From the NCBI GenBank assembly GCA_009746045.1, contig RPFO01000264.1, positions 496,001-560,000 on the forward strand: 64,000 bases of DNA, given 5' to 3'. The number at the start of each line of letters is the position of its first letter. The stretch's first letter is position 1. The notes under the pieces were generated by a model. It was not told the DNA's origin and searched no databases. It was given only the letters and a program-made list of their open reading frames with translations. A program made the translations under genes and the position numbers. Of this stretch, positions 43,932 to 54,600 are shown in pieces. Origin of the DNA: Mesostigma viride (lineage: Eukaryota; Streptophyta; Mesostigmatophyceae; Mesostigmatales; Mesostigmataceae).

Positions 43932-44127
43932 GGGAGCGGTGCCTTCTTCCACTACCTCTTCCAGCACCCCTGCCACCTCGTGACTGGTGGCAGCAGGTAC
44001 GCTCAGGCCGTAGGCGCGATAGGATGAGTCGGGCTTTTAATGCTCGCACACTAGCCTGTCAGACGGTTAGGGCGTTAAACTGGATGGGGGGGGGGGGCGA
44101 GACCCGCCTGCTGTAGATTCGGCCCGT

Positions 44128-45814
44128 GTGCCCGGGCCTCTGCAGCAGGCGGCCCTAGATGGGATCGATGATGCTTGCAGGTCCTTTGTCCGCCGGAACG
44201 GTGGTTCCGTAGCGGCAATGGCAGGATCTGTAGTGGATGGGGGTGAATATGCTGAAGGAGCCCCTTACGAACCGTTAGTGGCCGCACGCTTGGCCTTGCC
44301 TGGTCCGGGGGAAGGTGGCCAAGTGGATGTGCTGAACTTACTACCCCCCTCTTTGGGAGCAATTTTGAATGATGAGAGTAGGATGGTACGGACGCTGAGC
44401 CCAGCAGAGCGGATCTTGCAGAAGTCGATGCGGATCTCGCGGGGGTGTAGCATGGAGGAGTTCGCGTGGGTTTGCACGGTGTGTGTGGAGAGGGGGATTT
44501 CGGGTGGATTTTTTGAGGAGGAGCAGCCTATGGTGAACGGTACTTTTGGGGTCGGAAAGCCCGACGGCCGTATACGGCTGATTGTGGACAACCGGCGTGG
44601 CAACATGCCACTACCAGATCCTATGCCCGCTTTTTTACCACACCTTGGCGTGATTTGCGATTTGCCCACGCGCGCTGGGGAGGATGTTTTTGGGGGCGTA
44701 TCAGATTTGGATTCGTACTACAACAGACTCCGCCTGCCAGTTTGGATGCGGCGGTACTGTGCGTGGATGCCGGTGTGGTCGGATCTGGTGGGCCTGAGTG
44801 GGGCTCGTCGGAAGGTGTGGCCGTGGATGTTGTGCTGGCCAATGGGCAACAAGCTGGCCGTCGCCGTGGCCCAGTGTGTGCATCAGTCTGTGTTGTACCG
44901 CTGTGGCCCCAAGCCGCCGTTGGAGGCTAGTCGTGGGCTGAGCATCAACATGTCCGCGCTGATCCTGGTGGCGGAGGCCAACGAGGCGGGGGAGACCGTC
45001 CGGCTGAGGCTGGAGGAGGACCCTGCTGCGCCCTTGGCGCCCTCGCCGTGCTTCGAATCTCGGCAGGATCTGGAAGGTATGCATGCTGTGACGATCGATG
45101 ACCTCCATTTCACCCACTGTGCGTCGGTGGATGGGGTGAATCAGCAGCTAGATCGTGTTCAGGCTGCCTACGCCGCTGTTGGGCTGGTGCAGAAGTCTGA
45201 CAAGGTGGTACGGGCGACAGCAGAGCAGACTGGTGTGCAGGCGGTGGGTGTCATTCACCAAAGAGATGGTGACGTGGTGCCTGTTCCTGAGCGTGTGGTG
45301 GCAGTTATCGCTGCTACTCATAGAATCTTAGATCGCGGGTTTACATACTACCGCAACTTAGTTCTGTGCTTGGGAAGTGGGTGTGGATGCATCTGCTGTG
45401 CCGCCCCATGCTTTCGGTGTGGTCTGAGACGTACCGGCTGCTAGCAGCCATGAATGCCTCCCTGCCTGGGCGCCGCTGGCGCCTCCCTGCGGGGGCCCGC
45501 CAGGAGCTTCAGGCGGCGATCGACCTGGCCCCCTTTTTGAGGGCGGCCAGGGCCCGGCCCCTTTCTGACCGGGTCGTCGCAAGTGATGCGAGCGGCTCCG
45601 GCGGTGGGGTGGTCTACAGGGACCTGCCTGGGGCCGATTGTGCCCGGCTGGCGACCCGGCGCGAAGCGCGGGGGTGGCGGACGACAGCTTTAACGTCTGG
45701 GGAGGACTGGGACCTGGAGCGCATGGAGGAGGGGGACTACAGCCTGCTGGATAGTGGCCACTGGCGTACGGCACTGTCCTACCGGTGGCGGGGGCAGCCT
45801 AACCACATCAACGT
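44128..45814 (+). pseudogene. Reverse transcriptase and partial RNase H of element I
   Basis: The block opens without a clear ATG. MVNGTFGVGKPDGRIRLIVD is the fingers motif, GGVSDLDSYYNRLRLP carries the first catalytic Asp, WPMGNKLAVAVAQCVHQSVL is the helix after motif B, and MHAVTIDDLHFTH carries the Asp-Asp pair with Thr-Ile in place of Tyr-x. QKSDKVV is motif D/E-like. A frame change near 45360 leads to the connection (CRPMLSVWSETYRLL) and the RNase H start DRVVASDASGSGGGVVYRD, then WRTALSYRWRGQPNHINV, where the AATTC satellite begins. The RT belongs to a divergent protist family that I cannot name with certainty. Confidence 0.65.
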
Positions 45815-46254
45815 CAATTCAATTCAATTCAATTCAATTCAATTCAATTCAATTCAATTCAATTCAATTCAATTCAATTCAATTCAATTCAATTCAATTC
45901 AATTCAATCCAATCCAATCCAATCCAATCCAATCCAATCCAATCCAATCCAATCCAATCCAATCCAATCCAATCCAATCCAATCCAATCCAATCCAATCC
46001 AATCCAATCCAATCCAATCCAATCCAATCCAATCCAATCCAATCCAATCCAATCCAATCCAATCCAATCCAATCCAATCCAATCCAATCCAATCCAATCC
46101 AATCCAATCCAATCCAATCCAATCCAATCCAATCCAATCCAATCCAATCCAATCCAATCCAATCCAATCCAATCCAATCCAATCCAATCCAATCCAATCC
46201 AATCCAATCCAATCCAATCCAATCCAATCCAATCCAATCCAATCCAATCCAATC
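45815..46254. repeat. Pentamer satellite (AATTC)n changing to (AATCC)n, left arm
   Basis: About 17 AATTC units followed from about 45901 by about 70 AATCC units, perfect to the first base of element F. It is the left half of an array continued at 59528. Confidence 0.95.
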
Positions 46255-46838
46255 TTTTACGTCTCGGCCCTTTTGGTCGGACGTAACAATGGAATAAATT
46301 ACTAAGGCCTTGTGGCCGTTGTACTGAGTTGTATGGATATTGGCTATTGTACGAAGTGGACTAGTTATTTTGGGTCCTAGGTTGACCTTTTAGGGGCCGG
46401 TGCAGTGGCGCCGCGCCAGTTCTGGGTCTGACGATGGTTCTAGACGTGGATCCTATAGTTGGGGGTCGATGTCGGCCCGGATCCTACGTGGAATGTGTGA
46501 ACCGGATTGGCTAGTCGGAATTGGTGTGTATCTGCGCCGCAACCCACCTAGGTGAAATTGGTCCGAGGACGAGAGTCTCGTCCTCTTGGTTTGATGAATG
46601 ATAAGTGCGAATACGCCTACACATTGAGCCCGGGGCAATTATCCATTTGTACTTGGTGTTGCTAGCCATTATAAGTTTGTACTAATTAGCTTGGCATCAA
46701 GCCGTGATGCCAGATATCTCACGACTCACGTCGTGAAGCGCAACCTACTTTAGGCTACCTTGAATTATTCCTAATTCCGGCAAGAAGGGTCTTTCGCTAC
46801 GTAGCTCAGGCTAGGTGTGTCTGGGCTGGGACGTAACA
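46255..46838 (+). repeat. 5' LTR of element F
   Basis: 584 bp. Starts TTTTACGTC (the 3' copy has TGTTACGTC, so the second base has mutated) and ends GGGACGTAACA. A short palindrome GGTCGGACGTAACA follows near the start. Confidence 0.9.
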
Positions 46839-47630
46839 CTGGTTATCGGAGGAAATGTGCTGGAAAGGTTAGCTTACTCTCACGGAGAGGGTTGGTGAGC
46901 CAATTAGGATACCAAGGCTGAGTTTGACGTAGGTAGAGGTTCCGGAATTCAACGACTGCTGACTGGTCGGCGGCCAGCCCGTAAAGGGATTCAACGACGA
47001 CCTAGCCAGCAAGCGGCCAGTCTGGGATACTCGGCGGGGCTAGCAATAGTCCTGTGGTGAGGTGCTATAAACGATAGCGTTCAGCTCTCCTGTTTTCAAC
47101 GACACCTAGTGGCGGCCAGGGCCTGCCTTCAACGACACCGGGTGGTGGCCAGCTCAGGAGGATTTAATGTCATCGAATATGGTTCGTCCCCTAGATAGGA
47201 TTCTTTCTTTGCAAGCGATGCCTGCGGAAGGCTAGCTGGCGTGCTCGCTTTCTCTCCGGGTTCGCACGCGTAGGGGTTCTCGTTATACGTGGTGCCTCTA
47301 TAGGGTGTGAATGTCGTTGGTGCGAATGGAAGTTGCGGATGACGACCATTCGTTGTTTTACCTGTTGTGGGGGTGAATACCGTCGGGCTGTTGCCGACTG
47401 TGCTGACGGTGTTTACCTCCGTGTAATTGTTGTATAGCCCCTCTGCCGCGGAAGGCTGGGGGCGTGTGCTGTGCTACACTCCGTGCTCTCTCCTCGTTCG
47501 TTTAAGGTCACTGCACTTAGAGGTAGCCTGGGATTCCCCTTTATCTCCTGCTTAATATTAAATTAATTAATTATAATGAAAATTTAAAATCATTTTTTAA
47601 TTGCAAGCCGCTGCCAGACTATGATGTAAC
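46839..47630 (+). other. Leader of element F with primer site and a four-fold TTCAACGAC motif
   Basis: One base after the LTR, TGGTTATCGGAGG (46840 onward) begins with TGG as a tRNA primer site should and is close to the initiator-Met type. Further on, TTCAACGAC followed 8-14 bases later by G(C/T)GGCCAG occurs four times (about 46940, 46990, 47096 and 47132). This may be a packaging or dimerisation signal; that is an inference. The last 80 bp are very AT-rich. Confidence 0.55.
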
Positions 47631-47951
47631 ATGCCTCGACGTAACAAATTAAATAAGGGTGGACAGTCTGGATTTCCTTACTATGCAGTAGCTCATGACG
47701 GAGATAAGGGTAGACCGGCTATATTCTACAGTTGGAAGACTTGTGAGGAGCACATTAAAGATAAGATATTGTCTCTAGGCTCTAGTGCTAAGTGGAAAGG
47801 GTTTGACAACATTACAGAAGCAGATAGGTTTGTTAGGGAACACTCATGCCATTGCCTGAGGGGATGCACACCACACGTGAATGCTCCAAGCCACCCACGC
47901 GCAGCAGTCAGGGGGAGGGGACAGCAGTTACAGTTACCTTCTCTCAGCTGA
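47631..47951 (+). CDS. Leader ORF with RNase H1 hybrid-binding (viroplasmin-type) domain
   Basis: 106 residues from the ATG at 47631. After a basic start (MPRRNKLNKGGQSG) the sequence FPYYAVAHDG, IFYSWKTCEEHI and SSAKWKGFDNITEADRFV matches the N-terminal RNA-DNA hybrid-binding domain of eukaryotic RNase H1, the same fold as the pfam viroplasmin domain: conserved Tyr-Ala-Val, the Tyr-Ser-Trp turn, Lys-x-Phe and the final helix. The rest is a low-complexity tail. It precedes gag by 150 bp in the same transcription direction. A role in binding the RNA-DNA intermediate, or as a host-derived accessory protein, is an inference. Confidence 0.8.
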   Translation: MPRRNKLNKGGQSGFPYYAVAHDGDKGRPAIFYSWKTCEEHIKDKILSLGSSAKWKGFDNITEADRFVREHSCHCLRGCTPHVNAPSHPRAAVRGRGQQLQLPSLS

Positions 47952-48379
47952 CCATTGGCCCTAGCAAACAGTAGAGGTTACTATTACTAGGTAGTAATAC
48001 TAGGTTTTATATCTACAGATCCATAGCACGTGGTTGCTCTTTCTCTCTCTCGTCTTCCTGGGGAGGTGATGCCTGCTGTGTAAGGTACCGGTACGAGCAC
48101 CATGCCAACACGGTACCAAACAAGGAACGCCAGAGAGACAGAAGATGATCTTAGGGAGAGAGATTCAGATAATAGAGAGATAGAACCAGTAGACAACCAC
48201 GAGCACGGTACAGAAGGGCTAGAGGTACCACCGCACGTCCAAGTAGAGACAGGTACAGGTGAGGTCATGGAGAGACCTGTGGAAGGCTCCCTACGATCCA
48301 GCTCTAGTTCCCCAGCGGATGGGGACCATCTAGACGCCTTAACCAGGCAGGAAGATGACAGAAGTGACCAAGGGGACTC

Positions 48380-48429
<50 letters not shown>

Positions 48430-48805
48430 CGCAGCAGCAGCAGCAGCAGCAGCAGCAACGACAGCAACAGCAGCAGCAGCAGCTACGACAGCAGCAACAG
48501 CAACAGCAGCAACCGCAGCAGCAGCAGCAGCAACGGCAGCAACAGCAGCAGCAGCAGCAACGATTGCAGCAACAACAACCCCAGACGAGACCACAATGGC
48601 TACCATCGGATCCTGAGCAGCAGGGAGACGAGAATGAAGCTACCCTGCACTACCGCTATCAGCAGCCAGTCACAGGGCGACCATCGCATCCTTGGGCAGG
48701 GCGTGGGCGACCCCAGGGACCTCCACCGGGCCCCACACACCGGGGCAGACGCAGAGTGTCCTTCGGCAGCACGTCCCTGTTACCCACGGCGCTCTGGTAT
48801 TCCAT

Positions 48806-49584
48806 CAAGTTTCGTTTAAGTGGCCAGCCGGAGCGGCTGCTTAGGTTTTAGCGGACAAGTGTTCGAAGCGCGTCATTGGTGAATTACTTGGGAACTTGGG
48901 TTTCCCCGCGAAACTCCAACCGCACGTTCAGATTTCCAAATCTCAAGTAAAGTTCGGCGCAACTTTCTGAACGGGGGCAGTTGACGAGCAGCATTCCTCC
49001 GGACGAATGAATTGCGTTCCATACTTGCGCAAAATTTTGAAAGGTAGCTTGCGTGCAGCCCTACTAAAATTTGCGCGGACGTTCAGATTTCCAAATCTCG
49101 GGTAAATTTCGGCGGAACTTTCTGAACGGGGGTAGTTGGCGGGCAGCGTTCCTCCAGACGAATGAAATGCGTTCCATACTAGCGCAAAATTTTGAAAGGT
49201 AGCTTGCGTGCAGCCCTACTAAAATTTGCGCGAAGTGTGGGACTGAAAATTCGTAACGGAAACTTTTTGGTAGTTGCCGTCACTTCCTTTTGTGCAAACG
49301 TGTGGGAGTGAAAATTCGTAACGGAAACTTTTTGGTAGTTGCCGTCACTTCATTTTGCGCGAGTGTTGGGCTGAAAATTCGTAACGGAAACTTTTTGGTA
49401 GTTGGCGTCACTTCCTTTGGTTCAACTGAAAATTCGCTGAAATTCGCTGAATTCGTACCGTAGCCTAATTTTTAGTACCTCAAAGTGACGGGGCACCTAA
49501 AAATTTGCCCACAAGTACACTTGGCAGCGCGCTCACTGGGAAAAATTGTACAGCCGCTCCGGCGGGCCACTTGAACGAATTGTA
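48806..49584. mobile_element. Element H, copy 1 (779-bp palindromic element in the F gag)
   Basis: Terminal inverted repeats of about 27 bp (left TTCGTTTAAGTGGCCAGCC, right its complement with two changes). AT on both sides (48804-48805, 49585-49586) is the apparent target duplication. Inside are two 155-bp direct repeats (from 48924 and 49079) and three 63-65-bp direct repeats (from 49235, 49300 and 49363) containing GAAAATTCGTAACGGAAAC. No transposase. Confidence 0.8.
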
Positions 49585-50287
49585 ATGGGATGAGGAAGGG
49601 GAGATCCCAGGGGCAGATGGCGAGTTCGATGACCTGGAAGGGACTAACGAGGTGGACGAGGGAACTGTTACGCAGGGCCCGCCCGTTGGTACTCCTAGAC
49701 CACGGACCAGACCAGGGGAGACCAGGAGCAGTGTCACCACCCGAGACGAGGAGACTCACACGCCCGTCCAGCGCCCGGCACCTCAACCGCAGCGCCCACG
49801 GATGCTTGACCAAAGCGCGGTCTCCTCGCCTGCGCCTGCTGGCAACCTCAGCTTCAGCAGGGTGGCCTTGGATGACCCGGGGTACGAACACCCCTCATCC
49901 GTCCAGGTGCGGCGGACCCATGGTACGCCGCCCAGATCCGGCTCTCTCCCCCGGTCGCAGCCCCCCACCTTCGGCGATATCCCCCACGTAGACGTCGGTG
50001 GGCCCGTCACCGCCGCGGTAAAGGCCCCACCGATGCCCAATTTCAAGAATGTACCCAAGCTGCACGCGGACATGAAACCGCGCGAGGTAGAGGAATGGGG
50101 ACGCATGTGGCGACAGCAGTATACCATCTGGCGCAATCATCACAACTGGCAGCTGGCCACCAGCGATCTGATTGGGCTAGTGATTAACTCCTGTATGGAC
50201 CCCTCGGTGGTGAGCATCTTGAACTGTGAGAGCATCGCGTCCCAGTCATACCCGCAAACCTTGGCGGAACTGATGGACCGGGTGCAT

Positions 50288-51065
50288 CAAGTTTCGTTTA
50301 AGTGGCCAGCCGGAGCGGCTGCTTAGGTTTTAGCGGACAAGTGTTCGAAGCGCGTCATTGGTGAATTACTTGGGAACTTGGGTTTCCCCGCGAAACTCCA
50401 ACCGCACGTTCAGATTTCCAAATCTCAAGTAAAGTTCGGCGCAACTTTCTGAACGGGGGCAGTTGACGAGCAGCATTCCTCCGGACGAATGAATTGCGTT
50501 CCATACTTGCGCAAAATTTTGAAAGGTAGCTTGCGTGCAGCCCTACTAAAATTTGCGCGGACGTTCAGATTTCCAAATCTCGGGTAAATTTCGGCGGAAC
50601 TTTCTGAACGGGGTAGTTGGCGGGCAGCGTTCCTCCAGACGAATGAAATGCGTTCCATACTAGCGCAAAATTTTGAAAGGTAGCTCGCGTGCAGCCCTAC
50701 TAAAATTTGCGCGAAGTGTGGGACTGAAAATTCGTAACGGAAACTTTTTGGTAGTTGCCGTCACTTCCTTTTGTGCAAACGTGTGGGAGTGAAAATTCGT
50801 AACGGAAACTTTTTGGTAGTTGCCGTCACTTCATTTTGCGCGAGTGTTGGGCTGAAAATTCGTAACGGAAACTTTTTGGTAGTTGGCGTCACTTCCTTTG
50901 GTTCGACTGAAAATTCGCTGAAATTCGCTGAATTCGTACCGTAGCCTAATTTTTAGTACCTCGAAGTGACGGGGCACCTAAAAATTTGCCCACAAGTACA
51001 CTTGGCAGCGCGCTCACTGGGAAAAATTGTACAGCCGCTCCGGCGGGCCACTTGAACGAATTGTA
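50288..51065. mobile_element. Element H, copy 2
   Basis: 778 bp, same orientation as and nearly identical to copy 1, with the same internal repeats. AT duplication at 50286-50287 and 51066-51067. In both copies the reconstructed target is CATGG. Its removal restores the gag frame at GTG CAT GGC. Confidence 0.85.
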
Positions 51066-51639
51066 ATGGCGTCGCAAGCTGGTGCCCCCAGATGCTATGT
51101 ACACTCCACGAGCGGATGGCCTTCAGCAAGCTGCGCCAGGGGACCACCCCATATCGCGAGTTTCTGTCTAAGTTCGAGTCCAGCGCCGCCTACCTGGCTG
51201 ACATGACCTGGTATGAGTACAAGAGCAGGTTCATCGAGGCACTCTGTCCTGAGCTGCAGGACGAGGTATTCAAGCACTACGCTGATGTCCCTTGGGAGGA
51301 GTGGGACATCTTGAATATCCAGAGGTATCTCCTACAGGTGGCCGACGTAGTGGCTCGCGGGCGTGTACCCTCAGTGCGCCGTTTCTTCAGACCAGCTCCC
51401 CCGCGACGGGTGAATCAGATGTACTCCACTGAGTTCGCCGGCGAGGAGGAGGACGAGTACCTCGACGACCCTGACGAGGGCTACACTGACCATGGCGTCA
51501 ACGCGATCGACGCTAGCAAGGCGCGCTGCTTCATGTGCAGCGAGGTGGGGCACCTCAAGCGCGACTGCCCCAAGCTCCGGGGCAAGCACGCCAGTCGTGG
51601 GCAGGAGAAGGGAACCCAGTGTTCGTTTCTCTGGCCCGG

Positions 51640-54600
51640 CCTTCGGCAGCCGCCCCGACTCCTCCGGTCCTCGGGACCGACCCCGCAACGCGGGTGAGCG
51701 TGCGGCTCGCCTGCAGCACGCCAGACAGGTCCCGACGCAGTACCAGCAGCCGCGACCACCCGCGACCAGCTCTACCAAGGGTGTGTTGCGCGCGGTCAAC
51801 GAGATTGAGGCGCGGCGACAGTCCTCCTCTTCCGGCCAAACGCAGGCAGTGGCTGGCTACGAGTATGACGACGAGGAGGGGGCTGACGAAGAGGAGGAGG
51901 GGGGGAAGAGGGCGGGCGGTCGGGCGAGGCGGCCTCCCGTCCCACCGCTCCTCGGGAGTAGTAGCCCTGCCCGTGGGCTTGGGTCCCGGGGTAGGGGATA
52001 GGGTAGAAAAATCAGATGGTAGCCCAGACGCGGAGTCAACTAGAGTAGAGGTAGACGTCAATAACGTGGCCGCAGACGCGTCCACCCAACCGGCGGCGCG
52101 TGCATCTCAAGGAGATTCGCGGCATCTGTTTCTTTTCAGCGGAGGGTTACTGGTCCCTCCCACCGTCCTTGATCCGTATTTGAAGGAGAAAACGATCATG
52201 GACGTGAAGTTCCTGGTCGACACCGGCGCCTCCACGTCCTTCATCAACGAGGCCCTGGTGCGTCGGCTGGGCCTGGTACCACGACCTCACACCACGGCAG
52301 TATATGTCACCTACTCAGACGGCCGGCGACACCAATCGCCGGGCCTAGCAGACATCAAGGGTGTGCTGCAGGGCACGCCGGTGGACCTGGTGGCGACTAT
52401 TGCGCCGTTGGGCGCTGCCGACATCATCATTGGAGTGGACTGGCTGGACAAGCAGGATGTGGACATCAGTGTGCGCCGGCGGGTAGTTTGGTTTCCGGAC
52501 GGTTCATTCTGGTGCCCAGACAGCGAGTATAGGGCACAGGCCGCGGAGGTCCATAACATTACACACGAGCGCTCGGCGGACGGGCCTCGACCAGCGTCCC
52601 AGATCCTGATGAGTAGCAAGACGCTGGCGCGCCAGCTCCGGAAGGGCAAGGAGTACGCGATGTATCGCATAGACCTGGACAGCACTCAGGCCTGCTTAAC
52701 GAGATTGGTGCCGGTTCACACCGGACGAGCTGGCGCGGTTCAATGCCGTCCTGGAGAAGCGCACTACTCTTCGCGGATCGCACCCCCCAGTTCCCTCCCA
52801 ATCGATCGGTGTTACATCGTGTCCAGCTCCAGGAGGGTTCCGGGCCTACGTGTCTCCCATGTACCGCATGGGCCCAGTCGAGCTGGTGGAGCTCAAGAAG
52901 ATCCTCATTTCACTGCTCGACGCTGGGCTCATTGAACCCAGCAACAGCCCCTTCTCAGCGGGCGTGCTGCTCGTTCCCAAGCCAGGGGCAAGTGGCGTCT
53001 GGTGACTGATTACCGGAAGCTGAACGCCATCACCGTCAAGTCCCGGTATCCTCTACCGCGGATCGACGACATCTTCAACCGTGTCCAGGGGGCTACGTGT
53101 TTCACCGTCATCGACTGTGCGGACGGGTTTTGGCAGCTGCGCATCGCGCCAGAAGACTGCCACAAGACCGCGTTCGCTACGCCCTTCGGTCACTATCAGT
53201 TTCGGGTGGCGGCAATGGGGCTGTGTAATTCGCCTGCGTCCTTCCAGATGCTGATGAATGACATCCTCCGTCCGGTGATGGGCACAGCCCACTTGCCGCA
53301 GGTCTCTCAGGACCTGGCGGACCCGCAGAAGGGGGCGCGCCCGCCCTGGACCTACAAGCGCACGTGCGCGCTGGCGTATCTGGACGACATCCTGGTGTAC
53401 TCCAAGACGTTCGAGGAGCACCTGGAGGATGTGGACGCCGTGCTGCAGATCATGGAGGATGAGCACCTTTCGGCGCGGAAGGCCAAGGTGCGCGCCGGTC
53501 GCTGCGTGCCGTTTCTGGGCCATACCCTGTCCGCGGACGGCATCGCGACCGACCCTGAGAAGATCGAGTCCGTCCAGCAATGGCCTGTCCCTACGGACGT
53601 GAAAGGGGTGCGCAGCTTCCTGGGATTGGCATCTTACTACCGACGGTTCATCCCGCGGTTTGCCACCATCGCCGCCCCGATCAACGCTCTTCTCAAGAAG
53701 GGTACCCGTTCCTTTGGGCTGAGCAGTGCCAACAGGCTTTCGAGGCGCTTAAGCGCCACCTCACCACAGCGCCAGTCCTTATCCTGCCGGATCCGGCCCT
53801 TCCTTTCGTCGTGGCTACGGACGCCAGCAAGGTGGCCATCGGGGGTGTTCTCCTGCAGGACCACGGCAAGGGCCTTCAGCCCATCGAGTACATCTCACGC
53901 ACGATGATTCCGGCGGAGCGGAATTATCCAGTGCATCAGCAGGAACTCCTGGCAGTCGTCTACAGCTGCCACACGTGGCGTCATCATCTCTTGGGGGCCC
54001 AGTTTTCGGTGGCCATCAGTGAGCAGGGGGATCTCGACCCCCATCGCCTGGTGATCCACACGGACCACCGGCCGCTCACCCACCTCCTGGTGCAGCCCAA
54101 CTTGACGCCCCGCCAGGCGCGGTGGATGGAGTACCTGTCACAGTTTGCGCCGTTCAAGATCCAATATGTCAAGGGCGCGGACAATGTGGTGCCCGACGCC
54201 CTCTCGCGACGGGCGGACTATTGGTTCTACGAGGACATGGACGTGCTGCATACCACCTGTGTCCCAGTGGCCGCCCCGGGGACCGCCTACGGTGTGGAAC
54301 CACGGTCTCCCCAGGCCCGCCACTTGTTTCATCTTGGGCACACCACCATGGATGACTTGTCACCCCTCCCGGAGGAGACGGTTCAACCAAGCGCCCACGA
54401 GGACGTGGACACCCCCGGGGAGGGGGAGGGGTCGCATGCGCGCGTGCCCCTTAGTCATGTGGTGCCGCCCCAGGGAATTTTTCAGCTTCAGCCGCTCGGC
54501 CCTCCCACAGTCTTCTCAGAATTCGTCAACCAGGCGGGTACGGATGCGGCAGAACCGGCTGCGGACGCGTTCACAGTCACGTCGGACTTGGAGATGCTGA

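Larger units (their letters stand above)
40683..45814 (+). mobile_element. Element I: retroelement with gag-like ORF, RT and truncated RNase H
   Basis: A promoter with TATA box, a gag-like ORF, a reverse transcriptase-like ORF and the start of RNase H lie in order on the plus strand. They are bounded on both sides by pentamer satellite. No LTRs are seen. The RNase H is cut in mid-domain by the AATTC array at 45815. The RT and RNase H style (KPDGRIRLIVDNRR; RPLSDRVVASDASGSGGGVV; QPNHIN) resembles DIRS/Ngaro-like and related protist retroelements, but the 3' part that would carry a tyrosine recombinase is missing, so the class stays open. Confidence 0.6.
48102..51697 (+). pseudogene. gag: gag of element F, split by two H elements
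   Basis: The ATG at 48102 opens an acidic N terminus and a long Gln-rich tract coded by CAG/CAA repeats (48380-48580). The frame enters H1 at 48806, resumes at 49587 (WDEEGEIPGADGEFDD), enters H2 at 50288 and resumes at 51068. The capsid part (FKNVPKLHADMKPREVEEW before H2; LCTLHERMAFSKLRQGTTPY, YKSRFIEALCPELQDEVFKH after) is the retrotransposon gag family. A CCHC knuckle CFMCSEVGHLKRDC lies near 51530. Excising H2 restores the frame exactly. Excising H1 leaves one extra G. After 51620 the reading shifts into the protease frame through two further frame changes. Confidence 0.82.

Noticed and set aside
45894-46247. (DWIGL)n and (SNPIQ)n ORFs in the AATCC satellite, also at 59460-59968
   Set aside because: Same reason. 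Several frames on both strands are open at once, which is typical of pentamer arrays and not of genes.
48304-48606. Poly-Ala/Val ORF on the minus strand
   Set aside because: It is the antisense shadow of the CAG-rich Gln tract of the F gag.
48806-51065. The H elements as spliceosomal introns (introners)
   Set aside because: Removal that restores the frame would need borders without GT and AG. The GT and AG sites inside give premature stops, so a DNA element with AT duplication fits better.
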